DNA of 64,000 nt from JALHST01 sp963798435 (lineage in GTDB: Bacteria; Bacteroidota; Bacteroidia; Flavobacteriales; Flavobacteriaceae), in the NCBI GenBank assembly GCA_963798435.1, contig CAWCTF010000004.1, positions 1 to 64,000 on the forward strand, written 5' to 3'. Both the position numbers and the translations under genes were made by a program. Under the pieces are notes generated by a model, which was not told the DNA's origin, searched no databases, and was given only the letters and a program-made list of their open reading frames with translations. The number at the start of each line of letters is the position of its first letter. Position 1 is the first letter of the stretch. This document shows positions 46,873 to 54,286 of the stretch, one piece after another.

Positions 46873-47946
46873 TTAGTTCTTTATCTTAGTTAAATAATTG
46901 GAGATTAATTCAACCTCAGAATCATCAAAAATCGGATCAAAATAAGCTATATATCCATTTAACTCATTTAACGTAAGTACTTTACTGAAATTGAATTCCT
47001 CTTTCGGCTTATTGTTAATCATAACAACCAACTCCCTTATTGGTATTTTTTTCTCTCCCCAGTGATGGTAAGGCAACTTATCATTTAGTTGTTTGGCAAA
47101 CGTGAGGGTAGCATATAATGCAAAACTAGATCTTTTAATTTGTTCAACCGGTGATCTCAAATCAAGCCGCTCTATTGAATTTTTACTCCAGTTCTTTGTT
47201 TCTATTACAAACAGTCCAGATTTGGTTACTAAGAGATGGTCTATTTGTATGCTGAATATTCTGCTTTTATCTTTTTTGTAATAAATAGGTTTTTCAAAAA
47301 CCACTGAAAAATCATTGAATAAAATATTTTCATCCGATAATTTTTTTAGTTCTTTTTCAACTAAATTTTCGCCGATTGTTCCGGCAATTAGGGGGTTTAA
47401 GTCAGTGACTACAGTCTTAGTGTATTCAAGCTCTTTAATCTTCTGCGTATATTGTGTTGAAATAATTGCTTCCCTGTTCGTCACATAATCATTGATTTTA
47501 TTCATTGATGATTTCAAGCGTTTATGTGTTCTAAAGGTTTGGATCCAAATGATAGATTTAAAACTCTTTTCTAAAATAAATTTTGTGGCTAAAAAGATTT
47601 GTAACAGGTACCAGTAACCTACTTCCTTTAAGGGATTCCTGGTAGGGTTCGCGTTTATGGTCTCACACTTCGTTTTTAGGCTCCTAATTACACCATTGAG
47701 TCTTGTTGCCGCATTCGTTTTTAAAGTATCATAGTACTTTTGGAGGTCAAATCCCTCCGCTTGAAGAGTGTCTAGTTCAAGATCCAAATCATGCTCAATC
47801 TTGAAGAATAATTCCTGCTTTTCGTTGTCGTAGTTTATAATGAATTCGTTGATCTCACCAATGGAATTAAATCTGGAAATCCCTTTAGTACTTAATGTAG
47901 CTTTTAGTCTTTTTAATGTCTCTATTTGTCCAATGACTCTGGTCAT
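46873..47946 (-). CDS. NERD-domain protein
   Basis: A 357-residue protein with a C-terminal NERD (nuclease-related) domain: AGTIGENLVEKELKKLSDEN, then QIDHLLVTKSGLFVIETKNW with the Asp and Glu-x-Lys typical of the restriction-endonuclease fold. The N-terminal half is largely alpha-helical with coiled-coil character, and it has a hydrophobic stretch around WYLLQIFLATKFILEK that may be membrane-associated. NERD proteins are predicted nucleases and are often found in mobile or defence contexts. Here it is flanked by repeats and no obvious partner gene. Confidence 0.82.
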   Translation of the reverse strand: MTRVIGQIETLKRLKATLSTKGISRFNSIGEINEFIINYDNEKQELFFKIEHDLDLELDTLQAEGFDLQKYYDTLKTNAATRLNGVIRSLKTKCETINANPTRNPLKEVGYWYLLQIFLATKFILEKSFKSIIWIQTFRTHKRLKSSMNKINDYVTNREAIISTQYTQKIKELEYTKTVVTDLNPLIAGTIGENLVEKELKKLSDENILFNDFSVVFEKPIYYKKDKSRIFSIQIDHLLVTKSGLFVIETKNWSKNSIERLDLRSPVEQIKRSSFALYATLTFAKQLNDKLPYHHWGEKKIPIRELVVMINNKPKEEFNFSKVLTLNELNGYIAYFDPIFDDSEVELISNYLTKIKN

Positions 47947-48238
47947 AGCTAAGTATATAGGAGTAAATAATAAAGAAACGACTAAGTAACTCCTTGATTA
48001 TCCAGCTTTTTGTCAACGTTTATAATGTGTGTATTGTTGTATGAATTTAAATTTATTGCTATTTATTATGAAATCGAAAAGACGGTTTAATTATACTCCT
48101 TTGATAATCTAAGACATCATTTTCCAAAATTGCAAGCGCGCCGTCTTTGCCAACGCATCCGCTCGCCCATTGCTCATGCAATGTCGCGCTAAAACGGCAA
48201 AAATGAATCGGGTTGTGGATAAAGTACTGCTGAAAGGC

Positions 48239-48346
48239 CCGCGCACCGTCTGGCCCCTCTTGGGCCTGCCTACGGCAGGCAAGCTCCTTTCGCCCAAGTT
48301 TTCTGACGAAAAAAGCCACTATTTCTAGTGGCTTGTCGTCGCTATG
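48239..48346. repeat. 108-bp direct repeat, copy A (orphan)
   Basis: Identical over all 108 bases to 48464-48571. It contains the GCCTGCCTACGGCAGGC palindrome and a terminator hairpin (48309-48334), yet no tRNA gene follows it, unlike copy B. Confidence 0.9.
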
Positions 48347-48463
48347 TTAAATTATGTTTACACAAATTGCCCACACGCCAACTGGCCTGCCTACCGCAGG
48401 TAGGCCCCTTCACTAAAACGGCAAAAAAGAATCGCTTTGAGGAAGTTGTACTGCTGAAGAGGA

Positions 48464-48571
48464 CCGCGCACCGTCTGGCCCCTCTTGGGCCTGCCTACGG
48501 CAGGCAAGCTCCTTTCGCCCAAGTTTTCTGACGAAAAAAGCCACTATTTCTAGTGGCTTGTCGTCGCTATG
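48464..48571. repeat. 108-bp direct repeat, copy B (adjacent to tRNA-Asn)
   Basis: Exact duplicate of 48239-48346. Its right end touches the discriminator base of the tRNA gene at 48572, so it is the natural 3' flank of that gene. Confidence 0.9.
48534..48559 (-). terminator. Rho-independent terminator of tRNA-Asn
   Basis: On the minus strand AAGCCACTA-GAAA-TAGTGGCTT followed by a T run, 13 nt after the tRNA 3' end. A second exact copy lies at 48309-48334. Confidence 0.85.
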
Positions 48572-48645
48572 CTCCTCCTCTTGGGCTCGAACCAAGGACC
48601 CTCTGATTAACAGTCAGATGCTCTAACCAGCTGAGCTAAGGAGGA
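48572..48645 (-). tRNA. tRNA-Asn (GTT)
   Basis: On the minus strand a 74-nt cloverleaf: acceptor stem TCCTCCT/AGGAGGA, D-arm with AGCTCAGCTGGTTAGAGC, anticodon arm CTGACTGTTAATCAG with anticodon GTT, T-arm with GGTTCGAGCCC, and discriminator G73 as expected for tRNA-Asn. CCA is not encoded. A terminator follows. The 5' flank is duplicated in tandem (48638-48861). Confidence 0.96.
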
Positions 48646-48861
48646 ATTTCAATTTATTTTAGAGTCTTTATTGACTTCTTCCCGATTACAACTTGCCGGA
48701 GAAGCGAGCGGCTCAGAGCTGAGCCCTGCCTGCCGGCAGGCAGGTAAGGAGGAATTTCAATTTATTTTAGAGTCTTTATTGACTTCTTCCCGATTACAAC
48801 TTGCCGGAGAAGCGAGTGGCTCAGAGCTGAGCCCTGCCTGCCGGCAGGCAGGTAAGGAGGA
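48638..48861. repeat. 108-bp tandem repeat containing the tRNA 5' end
   Basis: The motif AAGGAGGAATTT starts at 48638, 48746 and 48854, exactly 108 bp apart, giving two full units and the beginning of a third. Its first eight bases are the 5' end of the tRNA (TCCTCCTT on the minus strand). Each unit contains the perfect palindrome CCTGCCTGCCGGCAGGCAGG. Units 1 and 2 differ by at least one base (GAGCGGC or GAGTGGC). Confidence 0.9.
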
Positions 48862-48966
48862 ATTTTAAGGCTCGTTGAGAGCCCATTCCCTCTGGCGCTC
48901 GCCAAAGGCGTGCGTAAGAGGGTGCAAATATAAATGTTTTTTCAAAACCCTCAAATAAAAAATCGT
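48646..48966. other. intergenic region between tRNA-Asn and rseP
   Basis: Mostly the 108-bp tandem repeat. After 48862 there is a unique GC-richer stretch and then an AT-rich end before the rseP stop. The forward open frame at 48671-48868 is made by the repeats and is not a gene. Confidence 0.6.
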
Positions 48967-50322
48967 CTATTTAAAAAGCCATTTGTACAGGTCATTGCCA
49001 TTGGCGAACAACAACAAGGCGATCAATAAAAAGAACCCCGTCATTTGCGCATATTCCAAGAATTTGTCGCTGGGTTTTCTTCCCGTAACGATTTCATACA
49101 ACAAGAACATGACATGGCCCCCATCAAGTGCCGGAATTGGCAAAATGTTCATAAACGCCAAGATGATCGAGATAAAAGCAGTGGCGCTCCAAAACGACGG
49201 CCAGTCCCAATCATCCGGGAATAGGCCCCCGATAGCGGCAAAACCACCAACCCCCTTGTACGCCCCCGTAGACGGATTGAAGATTTTCTTCATCTGCTTT
49301 ATATAACTCGAAAGTGTACTGACGCCCTTGTCAATGCCAGCAGGAATCGACTCGATAAAGTTATATTTTCGGGTCTCGACCTTTAGGATGCCCCGTGTTT
49401 CAAGATCCGCAAAACTAATACCACCCAAACTGACCCCAATGGTAGCCGAATCGGTGATGACCACAGGAATCTCCGTATTCGCAGCATCCCCACGTTTTAC
49501 CGTAAGCATGGCTTTTTTATTCTTTAAATCTTCCAATAGCGGCTTCGCCTGATCAAAATATTTTATGGCATGGCCATTGATTGCCACGATTTCATCCTTG
49601 GCCTGAAGCCCGGAGTCCTTATTGGCAGACTCTGGGGATACCCCCCCGATGATAAAGGGAATACGCGGACTCAGAAAACGGATCTTATCTTCATCCTCCA
49701 ACAAAGTAGCGATAAAGTCGATGGGGATTTCCTTGGTTATCGTATTGCCCTTCCGTACAATGGTGATTGAATTTCCATTGACGATGTCCATAAAAATAGC
49801 ATTGAAGTCCTCTATTTTCTTTCCGTCCACCGCTATGATCTTATCGCCGGTCTCAATACCCAATTTGTCGCCAATGTTTTTTTCAGAAACATACACCCCG
49901 TCTTTCAAACTATCGGCCGGGATGTATTGATCCCCATAAGCATAGGCCAAGCCGATATAGATCACCACGGCCAAGATAAAATTGACCGTTACCCCGCCCA
50001 ACATAATGATCAAGCGCTGCCATGCCGGTTTACTTCGAAACTCCCAAGGCTTGGGTTCTTCCTTCATGGCTTCGGTATCCATGCTCTCATCGATCATACC
50101 AGAAATTTTCACATAGCCCCCTAATGGCAACCAGCCAATGCCATACACCGTTTCCCCGATTTTCTTTTTGAAGAGCGAGAACTTAATATCAAAGAAGAGA
50201 TAAAATTTCTCGACCCGGGTCTTGAACAATTTAGCCGGAATAAAATGTCCTAATTCATGTAGTACTATTAAAATTGAAAGACTTAAAAAGAATTGTAGCG
50301 TCTTTATCAGTATCGGATCCAT
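48967..50322 (-). CDS. rseP: RseP-type site-2 metalloprotease
   Basis: Inner-membrane zinc protease performing regulated intramembrane proteolysis, for instance of anti-sigma factors. The length of 451 residues is typical. The zinc site HELGH is at residues 22-26 within the first membrane helix, and the third ligand is in PIPALDGGHVMFL near the C-terminus. Two PDZ domains lie between (segments around KLGIETGDKIIAVDGKKI and NKDSGLQAKDEIVAINGH). A TACTTTTG -7 box lies 26 nt upstream. It is divergent from the SCO gene. It could process the anti-sigma factor encoded at 56.5 kb, a guess from general family knowledge. Confidence 0.95.
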   Translation of the reverse strand: MDPILIKTLQFFLSLSILIVLHELGHFIPAKLFKTRVEKFYLFFDIKFSLFKKKIGETVYGIGWLPLGGYVKISGMIDESMDTEAMKEEPKPWEFRSKPAWQRLIIMLGGVTVNFILAVVIYIGLAYAYGDQYIPADSLKDGVYVSEKNIGDKLGIETGDKIIAVDGKKIEDFNAIFMDIVNGNSITIVRKGNTITKEIPIDFIATLLEDEDKIRFLSPRIPFIIGGVSPESANKDSGLQAKDEIVAINGHAIKYFDQAKPLLEDLKNKKAMLTVKRGDAANTEIPVVITDSATIGVSLGGISFADLETRGILKVETRKYNFIESIPAGIDKGVSTLSSYIKQMKKIFNPSTGAYKGVGGFAAIGGLFPDDWDWPSFWSATAFISIILAFMNILPIPALDGGHVMFLLYEIVTGRKPSDKFLEYAQMTGFFLLIALLLFANGNDLYKWLFK

Positions 50323-50347
50323 CCTTAATTTCTAAAATTTAAAGCGA

Positions 50348-50355
50348 CAAAAGTA
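50348..50355 (-). promoter_or_regulatory. rseP promoter -7 box
   Basis: TACTTTTG on the minus strand, exact TAnnTTTG, 26 nt before the rseP start codon. Confidence 0.6.
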
Positions 50356-50462
50356 CATCTTTAACAACTCTTAAAAAAAGAAAGAAGGGCATCCGATTTC
50401 TTTTTAAGAAAGTTTTGGCAGCCTCTGGGTACGAAACAGTTGAAAGGTTCCTGTGACTAACG

Positions 50463-50470
50463 TACCTTTG
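50463..50470 (+). promoter_or_regulatory. SCO gene promoter -7 box
   Basis: TACCTTTG, exact TAnnTTTG, only 11 nt before the ATG at 50482, implying a very short untranslated leader. Confidence 0.55.
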
Positions 50471-50481
50471 CCGAAAAGAAC

Positions 50482-51156
50482 ATGAGGTCATTTTTCGCCA
50501 AATATAAGTTGTTCGGGATCGTTTTCTTCCTTCTTTCAGCGGTCATTGTCACGCTATTTTATAAAGCCTTAGATCCTAAGAAAATGTTGCCCATATACGA
50601 ACCTTCGATGGTGAATCCCGAATTGGTGGATAGTACGATTACCTATATCAAAAAATACCACACCATTGGCGATTTTTCCCTGACCAATCAAAATGGGGAA
50701 AACATAACCCAAGACACCTATAAGGATAAAATATATGTCGCCGACTTCTTTTTTACCACCTGCCCAACGATCTGCCCCATTATGACTAAAAACATGGCCG
50801 ATGTTCAGAATCGTGTCCTAAATGACACTACCATCATGTTGTTGTCACATTCGGTCACCCCCGAAATCGATTCGGTCGCCCAACTAAAAAAATACGCCCT
50901 TGAAAAAGGAGTGGTCGATCGAAAATGGAACTTGGTGACTGGAGATAAAAAACAGATCTATGACCTGGCCCGGAAATCCTATTTGGCAGTAAAGACCGAT
51001 GGGGACGGAGGGCCGTACGATATGATCCATACCGAAAATTTTATATTAGTCGATAAGGAACGCAGGATCCGGGGCTTTTATGACGGCACCAAAAAGGAAG
51101 CGATCGATCAATTGATGAACGATATCGCTCTTTTAGAAAAGTCGTATAAAGAGTGA
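50482..51156 (+). CDS. SCO1/SenC-family copper chaperone
   Basis: Membrane-anchored thioredoxin-fold protein delivering copper to the CuA centre of cytochrome oxidase or acting as a thiol reductase. An N-terminal membrane anchor (LFGIVFFLLSAVIVTLFY) is followed by the thioredoxin-like domain. The copper ligands are Cys94 and Cys98 in TTCPTICPIM and His183 in MIHTENFILVD. The length of 224 residues is normal. It is divergent from rseP and upstream of feoAB. Confidence 0.94.
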   Translation: MRSFFAKYKLFGIVFFLLSAVIVTLFYKALDPKKMLPIYEPSMVNPELVDSTITYIKKYHTIGDFSLTNQNGENITQDTYKDKIYVADFFFTTCPTICPIMTKNMADVQNRVLNDTTIMLLSHSVTPEIDSVAQLKKYALEKGVVDRKWNLVTGDKKQIYDLARKSYLAVKTDGDGGPYDMIHTENFILVDKERRIRGFYDGTKKEAIDQLMNDIALLEKSYKE

Positions 51157-51203
51157 AGTTCCATCCCGATGGTTATCGGGAGGTGACGGGGTTTTAAAAT
51201 TTA

Positions 51204-51287
51204 GTTACCGTTCACTCTCCCCTGTACACTGCCAACTGCTTACTGTTCACTGCCTACTGCCTACCGCCTACCGCCCACTTCCCACGG
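51204..51287. repeat. degenerate heptanucleotide tandem repeat
   Basis: Twelve consecutive 7-mers in phase: GTTACCG, TTCACTC, TCCCCTG, TACACTG, CCAACTG, CTTACTG, TTCACTG, CCTACTG, CCTACCG, CCTACCG, CCCACTT, CCCACGG. Consensus about CCTACTG. It is intergenic, between the SCO gene and feoA. Confidence 0.85.
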
Positions 51288-51341
51288 CGTTCAGGCACTA
51301 TTTTTTTTCGGATTAACCATAATATCTTCCATTTTTTACCG

Positions 51342-51349
51342 TACTTTTG
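51342..51349 (+). promoter_or_regulatory. feoAB promoter -7 box
   Basis: TACTTTTG, exact TAnnTTTG, 29 nt before the TTG start of feoA. No Fur-like palindrome could be named with confidence. Confidence 0.6.
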
Positions 51350-51378
51350 TCCTTACCTAGAATCAATCTAAATAAAAA

Positions 51379-51624
51379 TTGAGTTTTACCGTTGCACAAT
51401 TAAAGCGAGGCCAAAAGGGTATAATCAAGGAATTTGCCGATGATATTCTGCCCATAAAATTGCTCGAATTAGGCTGTCTTCCTGGCAATACCATCGAATT
51501 AGTACAAATAGCGCCTTTTAAGGATCCTATCTACATAAATGTGAATGGTTCGCACATCGCCATCAGACGATCTGTAGCCCAGCTTATTGAAATTGAACTC
51601 CTTGATGATATTTCCGCGATATGA
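51379..51624 (+). CDS. feoA: FeoA family protein
   Basis: Small SH3-like cytosolic protein of 81 residues needed for FeoB-dependent Fe(II) uptake. It shows the FeoA pattern: LKRGQKGIIKEF, LLELGCLPGNTIELVQIAPF and the C-terminal HIAIRRSVAQLIEIE. No ATG lies in frame upstream, so it probably starts at the TTG at 51379. Its stop overlaps the feoB start by 4 nt (ATGA), indicating translational coupling. A TAnnTTTG promoter box lies 29 nt upstream. Confidence 0.93.
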   Translation: MSFTVAQLKRGQKGIIKEFADDILPIKLLELGCLPGNTIELVQIAPFKDPIYINVNGSHIAIRRSVAQLIEIELLDDISAI

Positions 51625-53861
51625 GTAGACAGATCAAGGTGGCACTTATCGGAAACCCCAATACCGGCAAGACTTCCGTCTTCAACCAACTCACCGGGCT
51701 TAAACAGAAAGTGGGGAATTATCCCGGGATTACCGTTGAAAAAAAGGAAGGTATCTGTAAACTACCCCGAGGTGTCAAAGCACATATTCTAGATTTACCG
51801 GGTACCTATAGCCTCAATACGACCTCCTTGGATGAGAGCGTGGCCGTTGAACTTTTGTTGAATAAAAAAGACAAAGACCATCCCGATGTAGCCATCGTCA
51901 TATCCGATGTTGAGAATCTTAAGCGCAACTTATTATTATTTACGCAGATAAAAGACCTTAAGATCCCCGTGATACTGGTTATCAATATGGCGGATCGCAT
52001 GTCAAAAAAGGGTATTTCGATTGACATTTCGATGCTCGAGGAAAAACTCGATACCAAAATAGCGCTCGTGAGTTCGCGTAAAGGTACGGGCATCGACGCT
52101 CTAAAAGAGCTTATTGCAGACTATAAAAATCTTTCGAGCAATGCGATCGTTGATACTTCGGTCATTGCCCCCGAATATTTTGAACGTCTTAAAAATACCT
52201 TTCCAAGACAAGATCTTTACAAACTCTGGTTGGTCATCACCCAGGACGTCAACTTCATGCCGATCGAAAAAAGTCCGATCAAGGATTCACTGATATCCTT
52301 TGCGACCAAATCGAAATCGGAGTTGAAGCGGTTGCAACAAAAAGAAACGATCCTTCGCTATCAAATCATTAATGGAATTCTGAAGGAAACCTATAAAGTC
52401 GACATCAATGCGGCCAAAGGTTTTCGTGCGACCCTTGATAAGATATTGACCCACAAAGTCCTTGGCTATCTAATTTTCTTTCTGATCCTATTGACCATAT
52501 TTCAGGCGATCTACGATTGGAGCAGTGTTCCACAAGATTATATCGATCAGTTTTTCCTCTTCGCCAGTGAGTGGGTAAAAACAACCCTCCCGGGCGGTGT
52601 CTTTACCGATCTGATCGCCGAGGGTATTCTGGCCGGTATTGGGGGCATCGTTATGTTCATTCCCCAAATCGCCTTTTTGTTCCTGTTCATTTCCCTCTTG
52701 GAAGAATCGGGGTATATGAGCCGTGTCGTCTTTTTGATGGATCGGGTCATGCGCCCCTTTGGTTTGAGCGGAAAAAGCGTCGTACCATTGATTTCAGGGA
52801 CCGCCTGTGCGATACCGGCCATTATGGCGACGCGAAATATTGAAAGCTGGAAAGAACGATTGATCACGATTTTGGTAACCCCGTTCACAACTTGTTCGGC
52901 ACGACTCCCCATTTATCTGATCATTATTGCCCTGGTAATTCCGGAAGGGCGCTTTTTAGGTCTCGGATATCAGGCCCTGACCTTAATGTTGCTATACCTC
53001 ATCGGTTTTGGCGCGGCCATTTTTTCGGCCATGATCCTAAACCATGTTTTGAAAATCAAAAGCCGCACTTTCTTTGTAGTGGAAATGCCTAATTATAAAC
53101 TTCCGCTTCTCAAAAACGTATTGTACACCGTTTGGGAAAAGACGAAGAGTTTTGTGTTAGGCGCCGGAAAAATCATTTTGGCGATTTCTATTATCCTTTG
53201 GTTCCTAGGCTCCAATGGGTATTCTGACAATTTCAAGAACGCAGATACCATCGTAGCAGAACGCATTAAAAACCAAGGTTTTACCGAATTCAACCAAGCA
53301 AGTATCGAACAGAATTTGGCGAATTATCGCATGACCTACATCGATAGTATCCCTAAGGATGTAAATACTGCCCAACTCCAAGCCCTTGCCCAAAATCTTG
53401 AGCAGCGCAAGGAAGCACTTGTTGAAAAAGCCACCAAACAAGAGATTTCGGGCTTTAAATTGGAAAATTCCTATATCGGACATATCGGGAAGGCAATCGA
53501 ACCCATCGTACGGCCCCTTGGCTATGATTGGAAAATAGGCATCGCCGTATTGACCTCTTTTGCGGCCCGCGAAGTTTTTGTGGGTACTTTGGCGACCATT
53601 TATAGTGTTGGCAGTGATGAGGAGGAAACCATAAAACAACGCATGGGTGCCGAAGTCGATGTGCATACCGGGAAGCCCTTGTTCAACTTGGCTTCCGGTA
53701 TTTCCCTACTCTTGTTCTATGCCTTTGCCATGCAATGTATGAGCACCTTGGCCGTGGTAAAACGAGAGACCAATTCCTGGAAATGGCCTGCTGCACAGCT
53801 AGTGATTATGAGTGTTTTTGCGTATATTGTAGCCCTGATCGCGTATCAGATTTTAAAATAG
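51621..53861 (+). CDS. feoB: ferrous iron transporter FeoB
   Basis: Inner-membrane Fe(II) transporter with an N-terminal G-protein domain, 746 residues. G1 is GNPNTGKTSVFN, G2 is GITVEKKEG, G3 DLPGTYSL and G4 VINMAD. The membrane part contains the two gate motifs, including CAIPAIMATR and TTCSARLPIYL with conserved Cys, and CMSTLAVVKRE near the end. A long soluble insertion (around 550-610) lies between helices, common in Bacteroidota FeoB. Coupled to feoA by a 4-nt overlap and followed by a FeoB-associated peptide. Confidence 0.97.
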   Translation: MSRQIKVALIGNPNTGKTSVFNQLTGLKQKVGNYPGITVEKKEGICKLPRGVKAHILDLPGTYSLNTTSLDESVAVELLLNKKDKDHPDVAIVISDVENLKRNLLLFTQIKDLKIPVILVINMADRMSKKGISIDISMLEEKLDTKIALVSSRKGTGIDALKELIADYKNLSSNAIVDTSVIAPEYFERLKNTFPRQDLYKLWLVITQDVNFMPIEKSPIKDSLISFATKSKSELKRLQQKETILRYQIINGILKETYKVDINAAKGFRATLDKILTHKVLGYLIFFLILLTIFQAIYDWSSVPQDYIDQFFLFASEWVKTTLPGGVFTDLIAEGILAGIGGIVMFIPQIAFLFLFISLLEESGYMSRVVFLMDRVMRPFGLSGKSVVPLISGTACAIPAIMATRNIESWKERLITILVTPFTTCSARLPIYLIIIALVIPEGRFLGLGYQALTLMLLYLIGFGAAIFSAMILNHVLKIKSRTFFVVEMPNYKLPLLKNVLYTVWEKTKSFVLGAGKIILAISIILWFLGSNGYSDNFKNADTIVAERIKNQGFTEFNQASIEQNLANYRMTYIDSIPKDVNTAQLQALAQNLEQRKEALVEKATKQEISGFKLENSYIGHIGKAIEPIVRPLGYDWKIGIAVLTSFAAREVFVGTLATIYSVGSDEEETIKQRMGAEVDVHTGKPLFNLASGISLLLFYAFAMQCMSTLAVVKRETNSWKWPAAQLVIMSVFAYIVALIAYQILK

Positions 53862-53993
53862 GAACAACAAAAAACAATCCTTGGGCAAACCCATTGGCAT
53901 TGTTTTTGAGACCCTTGATTGACATACAATGAGGAATCATTTGTCTTAGGATACTTTAATAGGCGTTCTATTTTTTAACTCTTAAAACGAACT

Positions 53994-54143
53994 ATGAATT
54001 TACTTCAGACCATCTTGGCCTATAGCACACTTGCCATCGCTATCGGGTATCTTGTTGTCAAGTATTTCGTGCCCAAGTCGGTATTTTCTTCCAAAAAAAG
54101 ACATGGCAAAGGCTGCGGACAAGACGATTGTGGCTGCCATTAA
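53994..54143 (+). CDS. FeoB-associated Cys-rich membrane peptide
   Basis: A 49-residue protein with one membrane helix (residues ~5-28, TILAYSTLAIAIGYLVVKYF) and a Cys-rich tail, HGKGCGQDDCGCH. This matches the FeoB-associated Cys-rich membrane protein family found next to feoB in many Bacteroidota. Its start is the ATG at 53994 and the stop TAA at 54141-54143. It is 132 nt after feoB, and a hairpin terminator follows at 54229. Probably assists Fe(II) uptake in the way FeoC-like partners do; exact role unknown. Confidence 0.8.
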   Translation: MNLLQTILAYSTLAIAIGYLVVKYFVPKSVFSSKKRHGKGCGQDDCGCH

Positions 54144-54228
54144 TGCCGTTTTCAGTGCTTGTTCCGGCGCTTCCATTATTTTTTATGGTTAAATAAACAC
54201 TAAATACATCCTAAAAAAAAGCCAAAGA

Positions 54229-54260
54229 ACAAGGATATTCAGGAGAATGTCCCTTGTTTT
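54229..54260 (+). terminator. probable terminator of the feo operon
   Basis: Imperfect stem ACAAGG-ATATTC / GAATGTC-CCTTGT with a 4-nt loop and a following T-rich TTTTG. It lies between the feoB-associated gene and the next gene. Confidence 0.6.
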
Positions 54261-54286
54261 GTCGTTCATCAATTTGATTGCTATCT

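Larger units (their letters stand above)
47947..48571. repeat. repeat-rich intergenic region downstream of tRNA-Asn
   Basis: Contains the third copy of the dispersed block (48161 onwards), a 108-bp sequence at 48239-48346, and its exact duplicate at 48464-48571, which abuts the tRNA gene. Between them is another CCTGCCTACCGCAGGTAGG palindrome (48384-48402). Both 108-bp copies include a tRNA-type terminator hairpin. Confidence 0.8.

Noticed and set aside
48572..48645. tRNA-Asn as the attachment site of an integrated element
   Set aside because: Repeats flank the gene, but no integrase, phage or conjugation gene is nearby and no 3'-end tRNA duplicate with the T-arm was found.
48671..48868. Forward open frame of 65 codons with internally repeated peptide
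   Set aside because: It is a translation of the 108-bp tandem repeat next to the tRNA gene; no start signal or family pattern.
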